Origin: DATFXM01 sp035315885
GTDB lineage: Bacteria; Acidobacteriota; Blastocatellia; UBA7656
NCBI GenBank assembly: GCA_035315885.1
Contig: DATFXM010000056.1
Location: 1 to 52,908 of the forward strand
Direction: 5' to 3'
Length of the DNA: 52,908 bases
In this document: piece by piece, positions 6,399 to 15,361 of the stretch
Position numbering within the stretch: position 1 is the stretch's first letter
Layout of the letters: each line of letters opens with the position of its first letter
Position numbers and translations under genes: made by a program
Notes under the pieces: model-generated
Told to the model about the DNA's origin: nothing
Databases searched by the model: none
What the model saw: only the letters and a program-made list of their open reading frames with translations

Positions 6399-9059
6399 AT
6401 GCAACAGTCGACCCCAATGCTGCGGCAGTACGAGGAGATAAAGCGCCAGCATCCCGGCGCACTACTGTTCTTTCGTCTCGGAGATTTTTATGAGCTGTTC
6501 TTTGAAGACGCGGTGACCGGTTCGAGGGAACTGGAGATCACTCTAACCGCGCGGCACAAAGAAAAAGGCAATCCAGTGCCTATGTGCGGCGTGCCCTATC
6601 ACGCAGCCGCAGGCTACATTGCCAAGCTCGTGCGTAAGGGCTACCGCGTCGCAATCTGTGAACAAACTGAAGTACCCGGAAAGCACACAAAACTGGTTCG
6701 GCGCGAAGTAGTCCGCATCATAACTCCGGGAACCGCCATCGACGCACAGCTCCTCGAGGCAAAGGACAACAGCTATCTCGCATCAGTGTTCGGTGCCGGC
6801 TCCGGAATGGCAGTCTCCTTCGTAGACCTCTCGACCGGTGAGTTTGTGGCAACCGAGTTCCGCGGCGACGATGCGTGGCAGCGAATAACCGAACAACTCG
6901 ACTCGTTCGGCCCGCGCGAAATCATCTTCCCCAAGGCTCTCGAGCCGCTTTTCCGGCGAAACACGAGTTCTGAACAAGCCAACGGTAGCGAACCCGCAGC
7001 GGAGTCTCCTGTGACGTTTGAGGCCGCCGGATCACAGCCGTCGCTGAATTCTCTGGACGAGTGGATGTTTTCATTCGAACGAGCAAGCGACACGTTGAAG
7101 ACACATTTTGGTGTTGCCACGCTGGACGGCTTCGGACTCACCGGTCGCGATATGGCGGTAACAACCGCTGGAGCGGCGCTGCAATACATTCGAGATACAC
7201 AGAAAAACGAGGCCGCTCATATAACCGGCCTGTCTTACTTCGAGCCGGCGGAGTATCTGATTCTTGACTCCGCCACTATCAGGAATCTCGAGCTCGTCGA
7301 GTCGCTTGACGGGTCGCGAACGCGGACCCTTCTCTCGGTGATCGATCAGACCATGACTGGGATGGGCTCACGACTTCTGAAGCAATGGCTCCTGCGGCCT
7401 TCTATGAAACTCGGAGAATTGAATGCGCGTCTCGACGCGGTTGAGGAGCTCAAGAACGCCTTGATCCTGCGCGACCGCCTGAGATCCGAGCTCAAAAAGG
7501 TGTCGGACCTCGAGCGCCTGATGGCTCGCATCAATCTAGGGAGGGCCACTCCGCGCGATTTGATAGCTCTTAAGAACTCCGCGGACGCGATTCCTTTTAC
7601 GAAAGAGCTGCTGTCCGATGCGTCGTGTTCATTGTTGGAAATCCTTGCCGAAGGGCTGGACGATTTGGCGGATGTGCGCGAGCTGATTCAAAAAAGCATC
7701 AGCGATGATCCACCCGCAGTACTGAATGAAGGCGGCTATATTCGATCGGGCTATAGCGCAGGTCTGGACGAGCTTCGCGACATCGCGACCTCCAGCAAGG
7801 CCGTCATCGCGCGTATCGAGACACGCGAGCGGGAACGGACCGGTATCGGCTCACTCAAGGTGAGGTTCAACAATGTCTTCGGGTACTTCATCGAAGTGAG
7901 CAAGGCGAACACCAAGAACGTGCCGCCGGACTACGAGCGACGGCAAACGCTGACCAACGCCGAGCGTTACACTACACCTGAGTTAAAGGAATACGAATCA
8001 AAAGTACTGGGAGCAGAGGAACGAATAGTAGATATCGAACAAGAGCTCTTCGCTGAGATTCGCCAGAAGATCGCGCTGGAGACGAGGCGAGTGCAGGTCG
8101 TCGCTCACGCGCTTTCAGTGTTGGATTCTTTGCTCTCGCTGTCGGAGGTTGCGGCGCGGCGGGGCTACAGCCGGCCTACGTTGACCGACAGCGACGAACT
8201 GTTCATTCGCGGCGGCCGTCATGCGGTCATCGAGACCGGTGCGGAACGCTTCATTCCAAACGACACTTATCTGAACAATTCAACGGACAGGCTTCTGATC
8301 ATTACCGGTCCGAACATGGGCGGCAAATCAGTTTATCTGAGACAGACAGCGCTGATTGCGATACTTGCGCACATAGGGTCATTTGTTCCCGCCGACAAGG
8401 CGCGCATTTCAATGTTGGACCGCATCTACACGCGGGTCGGAGCTTCGGATAGTCTCGCGCGCGGACGTTCGACTTTTATGGTTGAGATGACCGAAACCGC
8501 AAACATTCTCAACACCGCTACGACACGCAGCTTGATTTTGCTGGATGAAGTCGGAAGGGGGACTTCGACGTTCGACGGCCTCTCGCTGGCGTGGGCGATA
8601 GCGGAGTACCTCCACGACAATCCGCAGCACGCGGCAAAAACTCTTTTTGCAACTCACTATCACGAAATGACCGAGTTGTCTAAGTTGTTGCCGGGTGTGC
8701 GCAACTATCAGATGGCGGTCAAGGAGAGTGAAGGCACGATTGTTTTTCTGCGGCGGGTAGTTGAGGGCTCGGCATCGAAGTCGTACGGCATCGAAGTCGC
8801 GCGGCTTGCTGGTCTGCCGCGCGGCGTGACCGACCGGGCGCGGGAAATACTGCTTAATCTCGAAGCAAACGAACTGGATGTCACCGGCAAGCCAAAGTTT
8901 GCTCGCCATCTTCCTTCTCGAAAAAACAATCCTCAGCCGACACTGTTCGAAGCCGCGAACGATGCGGTGGTCGACGAGTTGCGCAATCTTGACGTCGAGT
9001 CGATGCCGCAGGAAAACGCGGTCGAAGTGCTCAGGAAACTCCGCGCAAAACTCATGTGA
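6399..9059 (+). CDS. mutS: DNA mismatch repair protein MutS
   Basis: This 886-residue protein recognises mismatches as a dimer and recruits MutL. The mismatch-binding Phe-x-Glu is F30-Y-E32 in LGDFYELFFEDA. Connector, lever and clamp domains follow (NNVFGYFIEVSKANT). The ATPase has Walker A GPNMGGKS at about 637-644, Walker B/signature LILLDEVGRGTSTFDG, and ATHYHEMTEL. The C-terminal tail ends ENAVEVLRKLRAKL, a common MutS ending. The length fits the bacterial MutS1 family. The gene starts 67 bp after pfkA and ends with ATGTGA, directly against the glycosyltransferase gene. A canonical ribosome-binding site is not evident. Confidence 0.97.
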   Translation: MQQSTPMLRQYEEIKRQHPGALLFFRLGDFYELFFEDAVTGSRELEITLTARHKEKGNPVPMCGVPYHAAAGYIAKLVRKGYRVAICEQTEVPGKHTKLVRREVVRIITPGTAIDAQLLEAKDNSYLASVFGAGSGMAVSFVDLSTGEFVATEFRGDDAWQRITEQLDSFGPREIIFPKALEPLFRRNTSSEQANGSEPAAESPVTFEAAGSQPSLNSLDEWMFSFERASDTLKTHFGVATLDGFGLTGRDMAVTTAGAALQYIRDTQKNEAAHITGLSYFEPAEYLILDSATIRNLELVESLDGSRTRTLLSVIDQTMTGMGSRLLKQWLLRPSMKLGELNARLDAVEELKNALILRDRLRSELKKVSDLERLMARINLGRATPRDLIALKNSADAIPFTKELLSDASCSLLEILAEGLDDLADVRELIQKSISDDPPAVLNEGGYIRSGYSAGLDELRDIATSSKAVIARIETRERERTGIGSLKVRFNNVFGYFIEVSKANTKNVPPDYERRQTLTNAERYTTPELKEYESKVLGAEERIVDIEQELFAEIRQKIALETRRVQVVAHALSVLDSLLSLSEVAARRGYSRPTLTDSDELFIRGGRHAVIETGAERFIPNDTYLNNSTDRLLIITGPNMGGKSVYLRQTALIAILAHIGSFVPADKARISMLDRIYTRVGASDSLARGRSTFMVEMTETANILNTATTRSLILLDEVGRGTSTFDGLSLAWAIAEYLHDNPQHAAKTLFATHYHEMTELSKLLPGVRNYQMAVKESEGTIVFLRRVVEGSASKSYGIEVARLAGLPRGVTDRAREILLNLEANELDVTGKPKFARHLPSRKNNPQPTLFEAANDAVVDELRNLDVESMPQENAVEVLRKLRAKLM

Positions 9060-9070
9060 CACCGGGGCCA

Positions 9071-9838
9071 ATGAAGATCACCGCGACTGTCATCACGCAC
9101 AACGAAGAACACAACATTGCGGCTGCGCTCGGATCGCTTCGTTGGGCCGACGAGATCGTCGTAGTAGATTCCGAGAGCGACGATGGCACCGTCGAGATTG
9201 CGAGGACGTTTACCGATCGCATCTTTGTGCGGCCGTGGCCCGGTTATTCCGCACAGAAAAACTTCGCAGCGGAGCAAGCTTCCAACGATTGGATTTTCAG
9301 TATTGACGCCGATGAACGGGTGTCTTCAGAGCTTGCTCGTGAGCTGGAGCTCCTGAAAACAGACGACCAACCGCGCTACGCCGGATTCAGAATGCCGCGA
9401 ATGGTATTTTATCTGGGACGATGGATCAAACATTCCGGCTGGTACCCCGACTACAAGCTGAGGCTATACGACCGCAGTCGTGCGCGTTGGGAGGGTGACT
9501 TCGTTCACGAGACTCTCAAAGTCGATGGTCCGATTGGAACGTTGAAGGGCGTGCTGCTGCACTACACGGTGAGGGATGTGTCTGAGCACCATTCGAGACT
9601 GGACCGCTACACAACCCTCGCCGCGCAACAGGCTTTCGCGGCGGGCAAGCGAGCAACAGCCTGGGCGATGTTGTTCTCGCCACCGCTTACATTCCTGCGA
9701 GCGTACGTGTTCAAGTGGGGTTTTTTGGATGGGTGGCAGGGGCTGGTGATCGCGGGATTTGCGGCGCACTACACGTTTTTGAAACTTGCGAAGCTCTGCG
9801 AACTCGAGCTCAAACAGTCCGCCGATCGGCATGAGTGA
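9071..9838 (+). CDS. Family 2 glycosyltransferase (WaaE/KdtX-like)
   Basis: This protein has about 255 residues and a GT-A fold. MKITATVITHNEEHNI opens the nucleotide-sugar domain, EIVVVDSESDDGT follows, and FSIDADERVS holds the metal-binding DxD-type motif. The first part resembles lipopolysaccharide-core glucosyltransferases of the WaaE/KdtX type. The C-terminal 70 residues are hydrophobic (MLFSPPLTFLRAYVFKW, LVIAGFAAHYTFLK), suggesting membrane association. The frame opens at a GTG at 9056 overlapping the mutS stop, but ATG at 9071 gives the standard N-terminus. The likely role is envelope glycan synthesis. The 3' end overlaps the convergent glycosyltransferase gene by 29 bp. Confidence 0.85.
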   Translation: MKITATVITHNEEHNIAAALGSLRWADEIVVVDSESDDGTVEIARTFTDRIFVRPWPGYSAQKNFAAEQASNDWIFSIDADERVSSELARELELLKTDDQPRYAGFRMPRMVFYLGRWIKHSGWYPDYKLRLYDRSRARWEGDFVHETLKVDGPIGTLKGVLLHYTVRDVSEHHSRLDRYTTLAAQQAFAAGKRATAWAMLFSPPLTFLRAYVFKWGFLDGWQGLVIAGFAAHYTFLKLAKLCELELKQSADRHE

Positions 9839-10946
9839 TCGACTGCTCGAAGTCGAGGACTTCGAGGTAGAGAGCTTCGATCCGGGTTATGACTTCGTCG
9901 CGGCTGAAGCGAGCAAGCGCGTCGCGCTGGGCTTCAGCCGCAAGACGCTGCCGCAAAGTTGAGTCACTGACCGTCCAGAGGAGCTTGTCCGTCAAGGCGC
10001 GGACATCTCGCGGTGGAACTAGAAGCCCGGTCACGTTGTCCTTAAGAATTCCTGAGATCCCACCCACGTTTGTTGCCAGAACTGTCCGTCGCGCAGCCAT
10101 CGCTTCCACGGTCACCAGAGAAAAGCCTTCGTCCCACGAGGGAACTACGACGATGTCGACTGCGGCGAGAAGCTCGCCGACGTGGTGAACCTGTCCCAGA
10201 AAGCGAAGGCGGTTTCCAAGGCCAAGCTCCGCCGCGAGTTTTTCAAGGTGCCGGGTGAAAGGATTTCCTTCCTCGAGTTCTTCTCCGGCTATTATGAAGT
10301 CGACATCGGAGCGCATCTGGGCGACTCGAGCAATTGCTCTCACAAATTCTTCCTGACCTTTTGACTGTGTTATACGCCCGATGCAGGCTACGGCGACCGC
10401 GCCCTGTATTCGGAAGACGGCGCGGGCAGCTTCTCTTTCGATCGGGGCGAATCGGGACGGATCCACCCAGTTTGGGATTGTCCAGACTCGATTGGCAGGG
10501 AGCTGGAGCCTCTCGAGCACCGAATTTCGAACGCTGTCCGAGACGGCGATGACCGCCGAGACATCTTTCAACATCCAGCGGTAGAGGGCGTTTCTGGTGA
10601 GCGGCAGATAGTGATGGCGGGTCAAAACCAGTTTGGCTGCCTGAGTTTGTTTGCAGGCGAGGGCGGCGATCAGGTAATCACGGCCCATGTGCGCGTGCAC
10701 GATGTCGATGTCGTGGCGTTCGATGATGTCGCGAATGGCGCGGGCCGATGGAAGGTCCAACGAATTGCGGAGAGGCAATTCGTGCCAGGAGGCTATTACG
10801 CCGGCCAGTGGGTTTCGGAGGGGGCTGGCGGGTCGGACGGCCAGGTAAAGGGCGTGACCGCGTTCGGCAAGACCTCGGACAAGGCCTGCGACGTGGACTT
10901 CACCGCCGCCCATCTGGCTTGCTGAGCATACCTGGAGGATCTTCAT
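9810..10946 (-). CDS. Family 4 glycosyltransferase
   Basis: This GT-B protein has about 378 residues. The N-terminal Rossmann domain starts MKILQVCSASQMGGGEVHVA. The C-terminal donor-binding domain carries VVPSWDEGFSLVTVEAMAA, the E-x7-E motif of GT4, and VGGISGILKDNVTGLLVPP. It probably adds a hexose to a lipid-linked or surface glycan. The frame extends to an ATG at 10970, but the ATG at 10946 matches the family N-terminus. It converges on and overlaps the GT2 gene by 29 bp. The acceptor is unknown. Confidence 0.87.
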   Translation of the reverse strand: MKILQVCSASQMGGGEVHVAGLVRGLAERGHALYLAVRPASPLRNPLAGVIASWHELPLRNSLDLPSARAIRDIIERHDIDIVHAHMGRDYLIAALACKQTQAAKLVLTRHHYLPLTRNALYRWMLKDVSAVIAVSDSVRNSVLERLQLPANRVWTIPNWVDPSRFAPIEREAARAVFRIQGAVAVACIGRITQSKGQEEFVRAIARVAQMRSDVDFIIAGEELEEGNPFTRHLEKLAAELGLGNRLRFLGQVHHVGELLAAVDIVVVPSWDEGFSLVTVEAMAARRTVLATNVGGISGILKDNVTGLLVPPRDVRALTDKLLWTVSDSTLRQRLAAEAQRDALARFSRDEVITRIEALYLEVLDFEQSITHADRRTV

Positions 10947-10980
10947 AAGGCGAGGCGTAATGTACTGCACGGGCTAAGAG

Positions 10981-11064
10981 ATTTCAAATTTCAAATCTCA
11001 AATTTCAACTTTCAAATCTCAGGTTTCAAATTTCAGATTTCAAATTTCAAATCTGAGATTTCAA
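10981..11064. repeat. TTTCAAAT tandem array
   Basis: About 84 bp consists of degenerate repeats of TTTCAAAT/TCTCAAAT with TTTCAGAT variants. It lies just upstream of the GT4 start. Some units are inverted (AATCTGAGATTTCAAA at the right end), so a hairpin is possible. Confidence 0.85.
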
Positions 11065-11401
11065 AGGATGGAGTGCTCGAAGTAATCATACTGGCACCTC
11101 AGCAAGCACAACTTCGCAGACAACTTGAGATAGAAGAAGCGACACGCACGAGCGAGCAGCGCCGCGCAGACGCGCAGACAACCAGCAAATCGTGACCGCC
11201 AACCCCCAACAGTTGGCAGTGCTCGTTCAGGCTTGGAGGCAGTCTTTGTTCCGAAGCCCCCTGACCGCAGGCTGCCCGCACCCCACCTCAAGCACTACAA
11301 GCCCTCGACTAGCAGTTTCTCTTGCTTTGCACGAGTGACGCGCGAGACAATGCTGCTCTTATTTTGCAGCCGCAAACATTTAGAATCATCGAGAGGTGCT
11401 G
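11065..11401. other. Gene-free region upstream of the prepilin peptidase
   Basis: I find no convincing gene in this stretch. It contains a small palindrome, CCTGACCGCAGG, near 11260. A TAGAAT box lies at 11381-11386, close to the prepilin peptidase start, without a recognisable -35 partner. Confidence 0.4.
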
Positions 11402-12247
11402 ATGGAAAACCTCCCCGCCCCGGTGACCGGCGTCTTTGTGTTCTTATTCGGGCTGGCCATCGGGAGCTTCCTTAATGTGGTGATTCACCGCCTGCCGCTC
11501 GGAGAATCTCTGGCGTTCCCCGGTTCACACTGCCCGCGGTGCAATGCGCCAATTAAGCCGTACGACAATATCCCGGTGATGAGCTATCTGCTGCTTGGCG
11601 GCAAATGTAGAAGCTGTCAGGTTCGGATCTCGCCACTATACCCGGCTGTGGAGTTGCTTGTTGGAGTGTTGTTCGTCATCTGTTACATCCGCGACGGCTG
11701 GACACTGGCTCTGCTGGCCGACGCGGTCTTCGTATCGCTAATCGTTCCGCTCGTCTTTATCGATCTGTACCACATGCTTCTGCTAAACGTTATCACTTAC
11801 CCCGGACTTGTAGTCCTGCTGGTGCTTCGTACTTTGTCTCCGGATCCATGGATCGTGGCGCATACGCCTCGATTCGGCATGTTGAGGTCGTCTCCAGACT
11901 GGATGGTGTCGCTTGCCGCGTCGGTGATCGGCGCACTCGTCGGCGGCGGAAGTCTCTGGCTTGTACGCGAATTATATTTCAGGATACGCCGCGTGGAAGG
12001 GATGGGGTTGGGCGACGTAAAGATGATGTTGATGGTTGGGGCCTTTCTCGGCTGGCAACTCACGGTGTTCACAATATTCCTCGCCGCGCTTCTCGGATCG
12101 ATTGTCGGAGTTTCGCTAGTCAAGCTGCGAGGTTCGTCGATGAAAACTGAGATTCCATTTGGTGTCTTCCTGGGGCCTGCTGGCATAATAGCGATGTTCC
12201 TGGGGCGACAGATTTGGGATGCGTACACTAACCAGTTCCATCCTTAG
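11402..12247 (+). CDS. pilD: Prepilin peptidase / N-methyltransferase (type IV pilin or type II secretion)
   Basis: This 281-residue A24-family membrane aspartyl protease cleaves and methylates prepilin leader peptides. The N-terminal methylase-associated region has the zinc pairs CPRC (C44, C47) and CRSC (C69, C72). The catalytic aspartates are D121 in FIDLYH and D205 in GMGLGDVKMM. About seven hydrophobic segments are visible. ATG at 11402 is preferred over the upstream GTG at 11396 because GAGAGG lies just before it. No pilin genes are nearby, so it may serve pili or secretion encoded elsewhere. Confidence 0.94.
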   Translation: MENLPAPVTGVFVFLFGLAIGSFLNVVIHRLPLGESLAFPGSHCPRCNAPIKPYDNIPVMSYLLLGGKCRSCQVRISPLYPAVELLVGVLFVICYIRDGWTLALLADAVFVSLIVPLVFIDLYHMLLLNVITYPGLVVLLVLRTLSPDPWIVAHTPRFGMLRSSPDWMVSLAASVIGALVGGGSLWLVRELYFRIRRVEGMGLGDVKMMLMVGAFLGWQLTVFTIFLAALLGSIVGVSLVKLRGSSMKTEIPFGVFLGPAGIIAMFLGRQIWDAYTNQFHP

Positions 12248-12286
12248 TCATTGCTCTCGACCGGCCATTCTTAGGAGAAGCAAACG

Positions 12287-13990
12287 ATGAGAAATCGAAT
12301 AATCGCTTTAGTCCTGGTGTCAGTTGCGATCTGCAGCGCGCCGCTCGCTCCGCGCGCTGCCTCAAAGGAACCGGTCAGGGCGCGCCACGGTATCGTAGCG
12401 TCTACAAGCGAACTCGCATCGCGCGTCGGAGTCGAAATAATGAAGCGCGGGGGAAACGCAATTGACGCGGCGGCCGGGGTCGCACTCGCCCTTGCGGTGA
12501 CCTGGCCGCTTGCGGGCAATCTTGGCGGCGGCGGCTTCATGATGATCCGACGCGCAAACGGCGAGACCGAAGTCATCGACTATCGCGAACGCGCCCCCAT
12601 CTCAGCCAGTCGGGACATGTATCTGGACAAGGACGGAAATGTAGTCAAGGGTGCGTCCACCGTCGGGTACAAGGCCGCCGGAGTCCCGGGAACCGTAGCG
12701 GGCATGGCCCTGGCGATTCAGAAACACGGGAAACTGAAGTGGGCGGATGTCGTGGAACCGGCTCGCAGACTTGCTGCTGACGGTTTCACGCTCGACTACT
12801 ACACCGCCCGAAGCATTCAGGGCTCAGAGAAACTGCTGGCGCAGTTCCCGGAGAGCAAGCGGATCTTTCTTCGCGAGGGGAAACTCTATGGCGAAGGAGA
12901 GCTGTTTGTTCAGCCGGATCTGGCCGCCACGCTCCAGAGACTGAAGGATCAGGGTCCACGAGAATTCTACGAGGGCAAGACCGCTCAATTGATCGCCGCT
13001 GACTCGAAGGCGAACGGTGGATTGATAACCGAGCGAGACCTGAAAGAATACGAGCCCACTGTGAGGAAGCCGCTCGCCGGGACATATCGCGGTTATGAGA
13101 TCGTGACCATGCCACCGCCATCCTCGGGAGGCACGGCGCTCCTCGAGATGCTCAATATACTCGAGCATTACGACATCGGTGATATGTCGGCGGGGTCATC
13201 GGGCGCCCTGCATCTGATTATCGAAGCGCAACGCCGAGCGTTCGCTGATCGAGCAGAGTTCATGGGCGACGCAGATTTTGTGAAAGTACCGGTAGCCGGG
13301 CTCACGTCGAAGAAGTACGCGGCTGAACTCGCAAAGACAATTAACCCCGAGCGCGCCACGCCGAGCGCACAGATAAGGGCGGGCAACCCCACGGGCTACG
13401 AATCCACCGAAACGACGCACTTCACTGTGGTAGACGAAGAGGGCAACGTAGTATCGAACACCTACACGCTGAACGGCGCGTTTGGATGCGGAGCTACCGC
13501 CAAAGGGACCGGGGTGCTGTTGAACAACGAGATGGACGACTTCACCTCCAAACCGGGAGTGCCGAACGCTTACGGGCTGCTTCAGAGCGAAAACAACGCC
13601 ATCGCGCCCAGAAAGCGGCCGCTCTCGGCGATGACTCCTACGATTGTGTTGAAAGATGGGAAGTTGTTGTTCGCCGTTGGGAGCCCCGGCGGGCCTACGA
13701 TCATCAACACCGTTCTTCAGGTCGTGGTAAACGTCATCGACTTTGGAATGAGCATTCAGCAGGCGATCGACGCGCCTCGTGTACATCACCAGTGGATGCC
13801 TGACGAAGTGAGATGGGAACGTTACGGGTTGAATCGGGATACGCGCCTCGCGCTCGAGAAGCGAGGGCACGTGTTTGCCGAGCGCCCGACTGGTCTCGGC
13901 GACGCAGAGGGGATAATGATCGAGGCTAAGACCGGGATGCGACTTGGCGCATCTGATCCAAGATCGGGAGGGGTCGCGGTCGGCTACTGA
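12287..13990 (+). CDS. ggt: Gamma-glutamyltranspeptidase
   Basis: This 567-residue Ntn hydrolase cleaves glutathione and other gamma-glutamyl compounds, usually in the periplasm. A signal peptide occupies residues 1-26. The precursor is expected to self-cleave before Thr376 in ETTHFTVVD, giving the small subunit with its N-terminal nucleophile. Other family marks are NLGGGGFMM, the MPPPSSGG substrate loop, and GSPGGPTIINTV. The ATG at 12287 has a strong AGGAGAAG ribosome-binding site. It is followed by tyrS after 33 bp. Confidence 0.95.
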   Translation: MRNRIIALVLVSVAICSAPLAPRAASKEPVRARHGIVASTSELASRVGVEIMKRGGNAIDAAAGVALALAVTWPLAGNLGGGGFMMIRRANGETEVIDYRERAPISASRDMYLDKDGNVVKGASTVGYKAAGVPGTVAGMALAIQKHGKLKWADVVEPARRLAADGFTLDYYTARSIQGSEKLLAQFPESKRIFLREGKLYGEGELFVQPDLAATLQRLKDQGPREFYEGKTAQLIAADSKANGGLITERDLKEYEPTVRKPLAGTYRGYEIVTMPPPSSGGTALLEMLNILEHYDIGDMSAGSSGALHLIIEAQRRAFADRAEFMGDADFVKVPVAGLTSKKYAAELAKTINPERATPSAQIRAGNPTGYESTETTHFTVVDEEGNVVSNTYTLNGAFGCGATAKGTGVLLNNEMDDFTSKPGVPNAYGLLQSENNAIAPRKRPLSAMTPTIVLKDGKLLFAVGSPGGPTIINTVLQVVVNVIDFGMSIQQAIDAPRVHHQWMPDEVRWERYGLNRDTRLALEKRGHVFAERPTGLGDAEGIMIEAKTGMRLGASDPRSGGVAVGY

Positions 13991-14023
13991 AGGAAAGTTC
14001 GAGTCGCCCCGGTTTGGCATCTC

Positions 14024-15235
14024 GTGACAATCGACGAACAAATACAATTCCTCATCAAGGGGACAATCGATTGTGTTCCCGAAGACGAATTGCGCCGCAA
14101 GCTCGAGCGATCGTTGTCCTCGCGCGCGCCCCTGCGCGTGAAGGCAGGTTTCGATCCCACCGCGCCCGATATTCACCTTGGACACACGGTGCTCATCAGG
14201 AAGATGAGGAATTTTCAGCAGCTCGGCCACACGGTGATTTTTCTGATCGGGGATTTCACCGGCATGATCGGCGACCCGTCCGGGCGTTCGCAGACGCGGC
14301 CTGCACTGACTCGCGAGCAGGTCGTCGAGAACGCGGAGACCTACAAGCAACAGATCTTCAAGCTGCTGGATCCCGATCGCACCGAGGTCAGATTCAACAG
14401 TGAATGGTGCTCACCTCTATGCGGCGAGGACTTCATCAAGCTGGCGGGAAAGGCAACTATCGCCCAGTTGCTGGAACGCGACGACTTCAAGAAGAGACTC
14501 GACACGCAAGCGCCCATCAGCGTTCACGAGCTTCTGTACTCGCTTGTACAGGGCTACGACTCGGTCGCTCTCAATGCCGATGTCGAGCTGGGCGGCACCG
14601 ACCAGAGATTCAATCTGCTGATGGCCCGCCAGGTTCAACAAGGTTACGGAGTGCCGGAGCCGCAGTTGATCATGACAACCCCGCTGCTTGAAGGTACCGA
14701 CGGCGTACAGAAGATGTCGAAGAGTCTGGGCAACTACATCGGCATCACTGAGGCGCCGCGCGAAATGTTCGGCAAAGTCATGTCGATAAGCGACGAATTG
14801 ATGTGGCGTTACTACGAACTCCTCACCGACCTGACGGCACAGGAGGTAGCTGAGCTGAAGCGACAGGCTAAAGACGGCAGTCGCCATCCGCGCGACCTCA
14901 AAGCGGAACTTGGACGCAGAATTGTCGCGGATTTTCATTCGGCCGACGCCGCCCGGAAAGCAGGCGACGAGTTCGACAGGATTTTTCGCGAGCGCCAGGT
15001 GCCTACAGAAGTTGAGACCAGAACGCTGCCGGTGGGGCCAACGAAGTTGACCGCCATCATGCAGGCCAACGGTCTTGCTGATTCGATCTCGGATGCGCAA
15101 AGAAAAATTCGCGACCGCGGGGTCAAGCTCGACGGACAGGTTGTAGAGAATACCGCGCTTCAGCTCGGCGCCAGTCGCGGCGAGGTGCTTGTACAAGTCG
15201 GCAAACGCAAGTTCCTTCGCATCGTATTCGAGTGA
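14024..15235 (+). CDS. tyrS: Tyrosyl-tRNA synthetase
   Basis: This 403-residue class I aminoacyl-tRNA synthetase charges tRNA-Tyr. It has the HIGH-type motif HLGH at 51-54, IGDFTGMIGDPSGRS, and KMSKS at 230-234. A C-terminal S4 RNA-binding domain is seen in ISDAQRKIRDRGVKLDGQVV. The start is GTG at 14024. A TTCTGAG repeat array begins within 10 bp of the stop. Confidence 0.96.
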   Translation: MTIDEQIQFLIKGTIDCVPEDELRRKLERSLSSRAPLRVKAGFDPTAPDIHLGHTVLIRKMRNFQQLGHTVIFLIGDFTGMIGDPSGRSQTRPALTREQVVENAETYKQQIFKLLDPDRTEVRFNSEWCSPLCGEDFIKLAGKATIAQLLERDDFKKRLDTQAPISVHELLYSLVQGYDSVALNADVELGGTDQRFNLLMARQVQQGYGVPEPQLIMTTPLLEGTDGVQKMSKSLGNYIGITEAPREMFGKVMSISDELMWRYYELLTDLTAQEVAELKRQAKDGSRHPRDLKAELGRRIVADFHSADAARKAGDEFDRIFRERQVPTEVETRTLPVGPTKLTAIMQANGLADSISDAQRKIRDRGVKLDGQVVENTALQLGASRGEVLVQVGKRKFLRIVFE

Positions 15236-15240
15236 CAAGA

Positions 15241-15356
15241 GTAGTTCTGAGTTCTGAGTTCTGAGTTCTGAGTGCGGGAAGAACTTAGAACTCAAGCTCA
15301 GTGCTCACAACTCAAAACTCAGTACTCAGTACACAGAACTCAGAACTTCCTAAGGT
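15241..15356. repeat. Heptamer (TTCTGAG) inverted array between tyrS and the M20 hydrolase
   Basis: Four AGTTCTG-type heptamers (about 15243-15272) face complementary ACTCAGA/ACTCAGT units (about 15315-15351) across about 40 bp. The arms can pair as a long hairpin. The array fills nearly the whole gap, ending just before the M20 gene's ribosome-binding site. Confidence 0.85.
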
Positions 15357-15361
15357 CTATT

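Noticed and set aside
13196..14350. A 384-codon frame on the minus strand over ggt and tyrS
   Set aside because: It is antisense to two well-supported genes, has no family signature, and has a composition expected of a shadow frame.
15241..15356. Heptamer arrays as a possible CRISPR
   Set aside because: The unit is 7 bp with no spacers, the arrays are inverted, and no cas genes are present.
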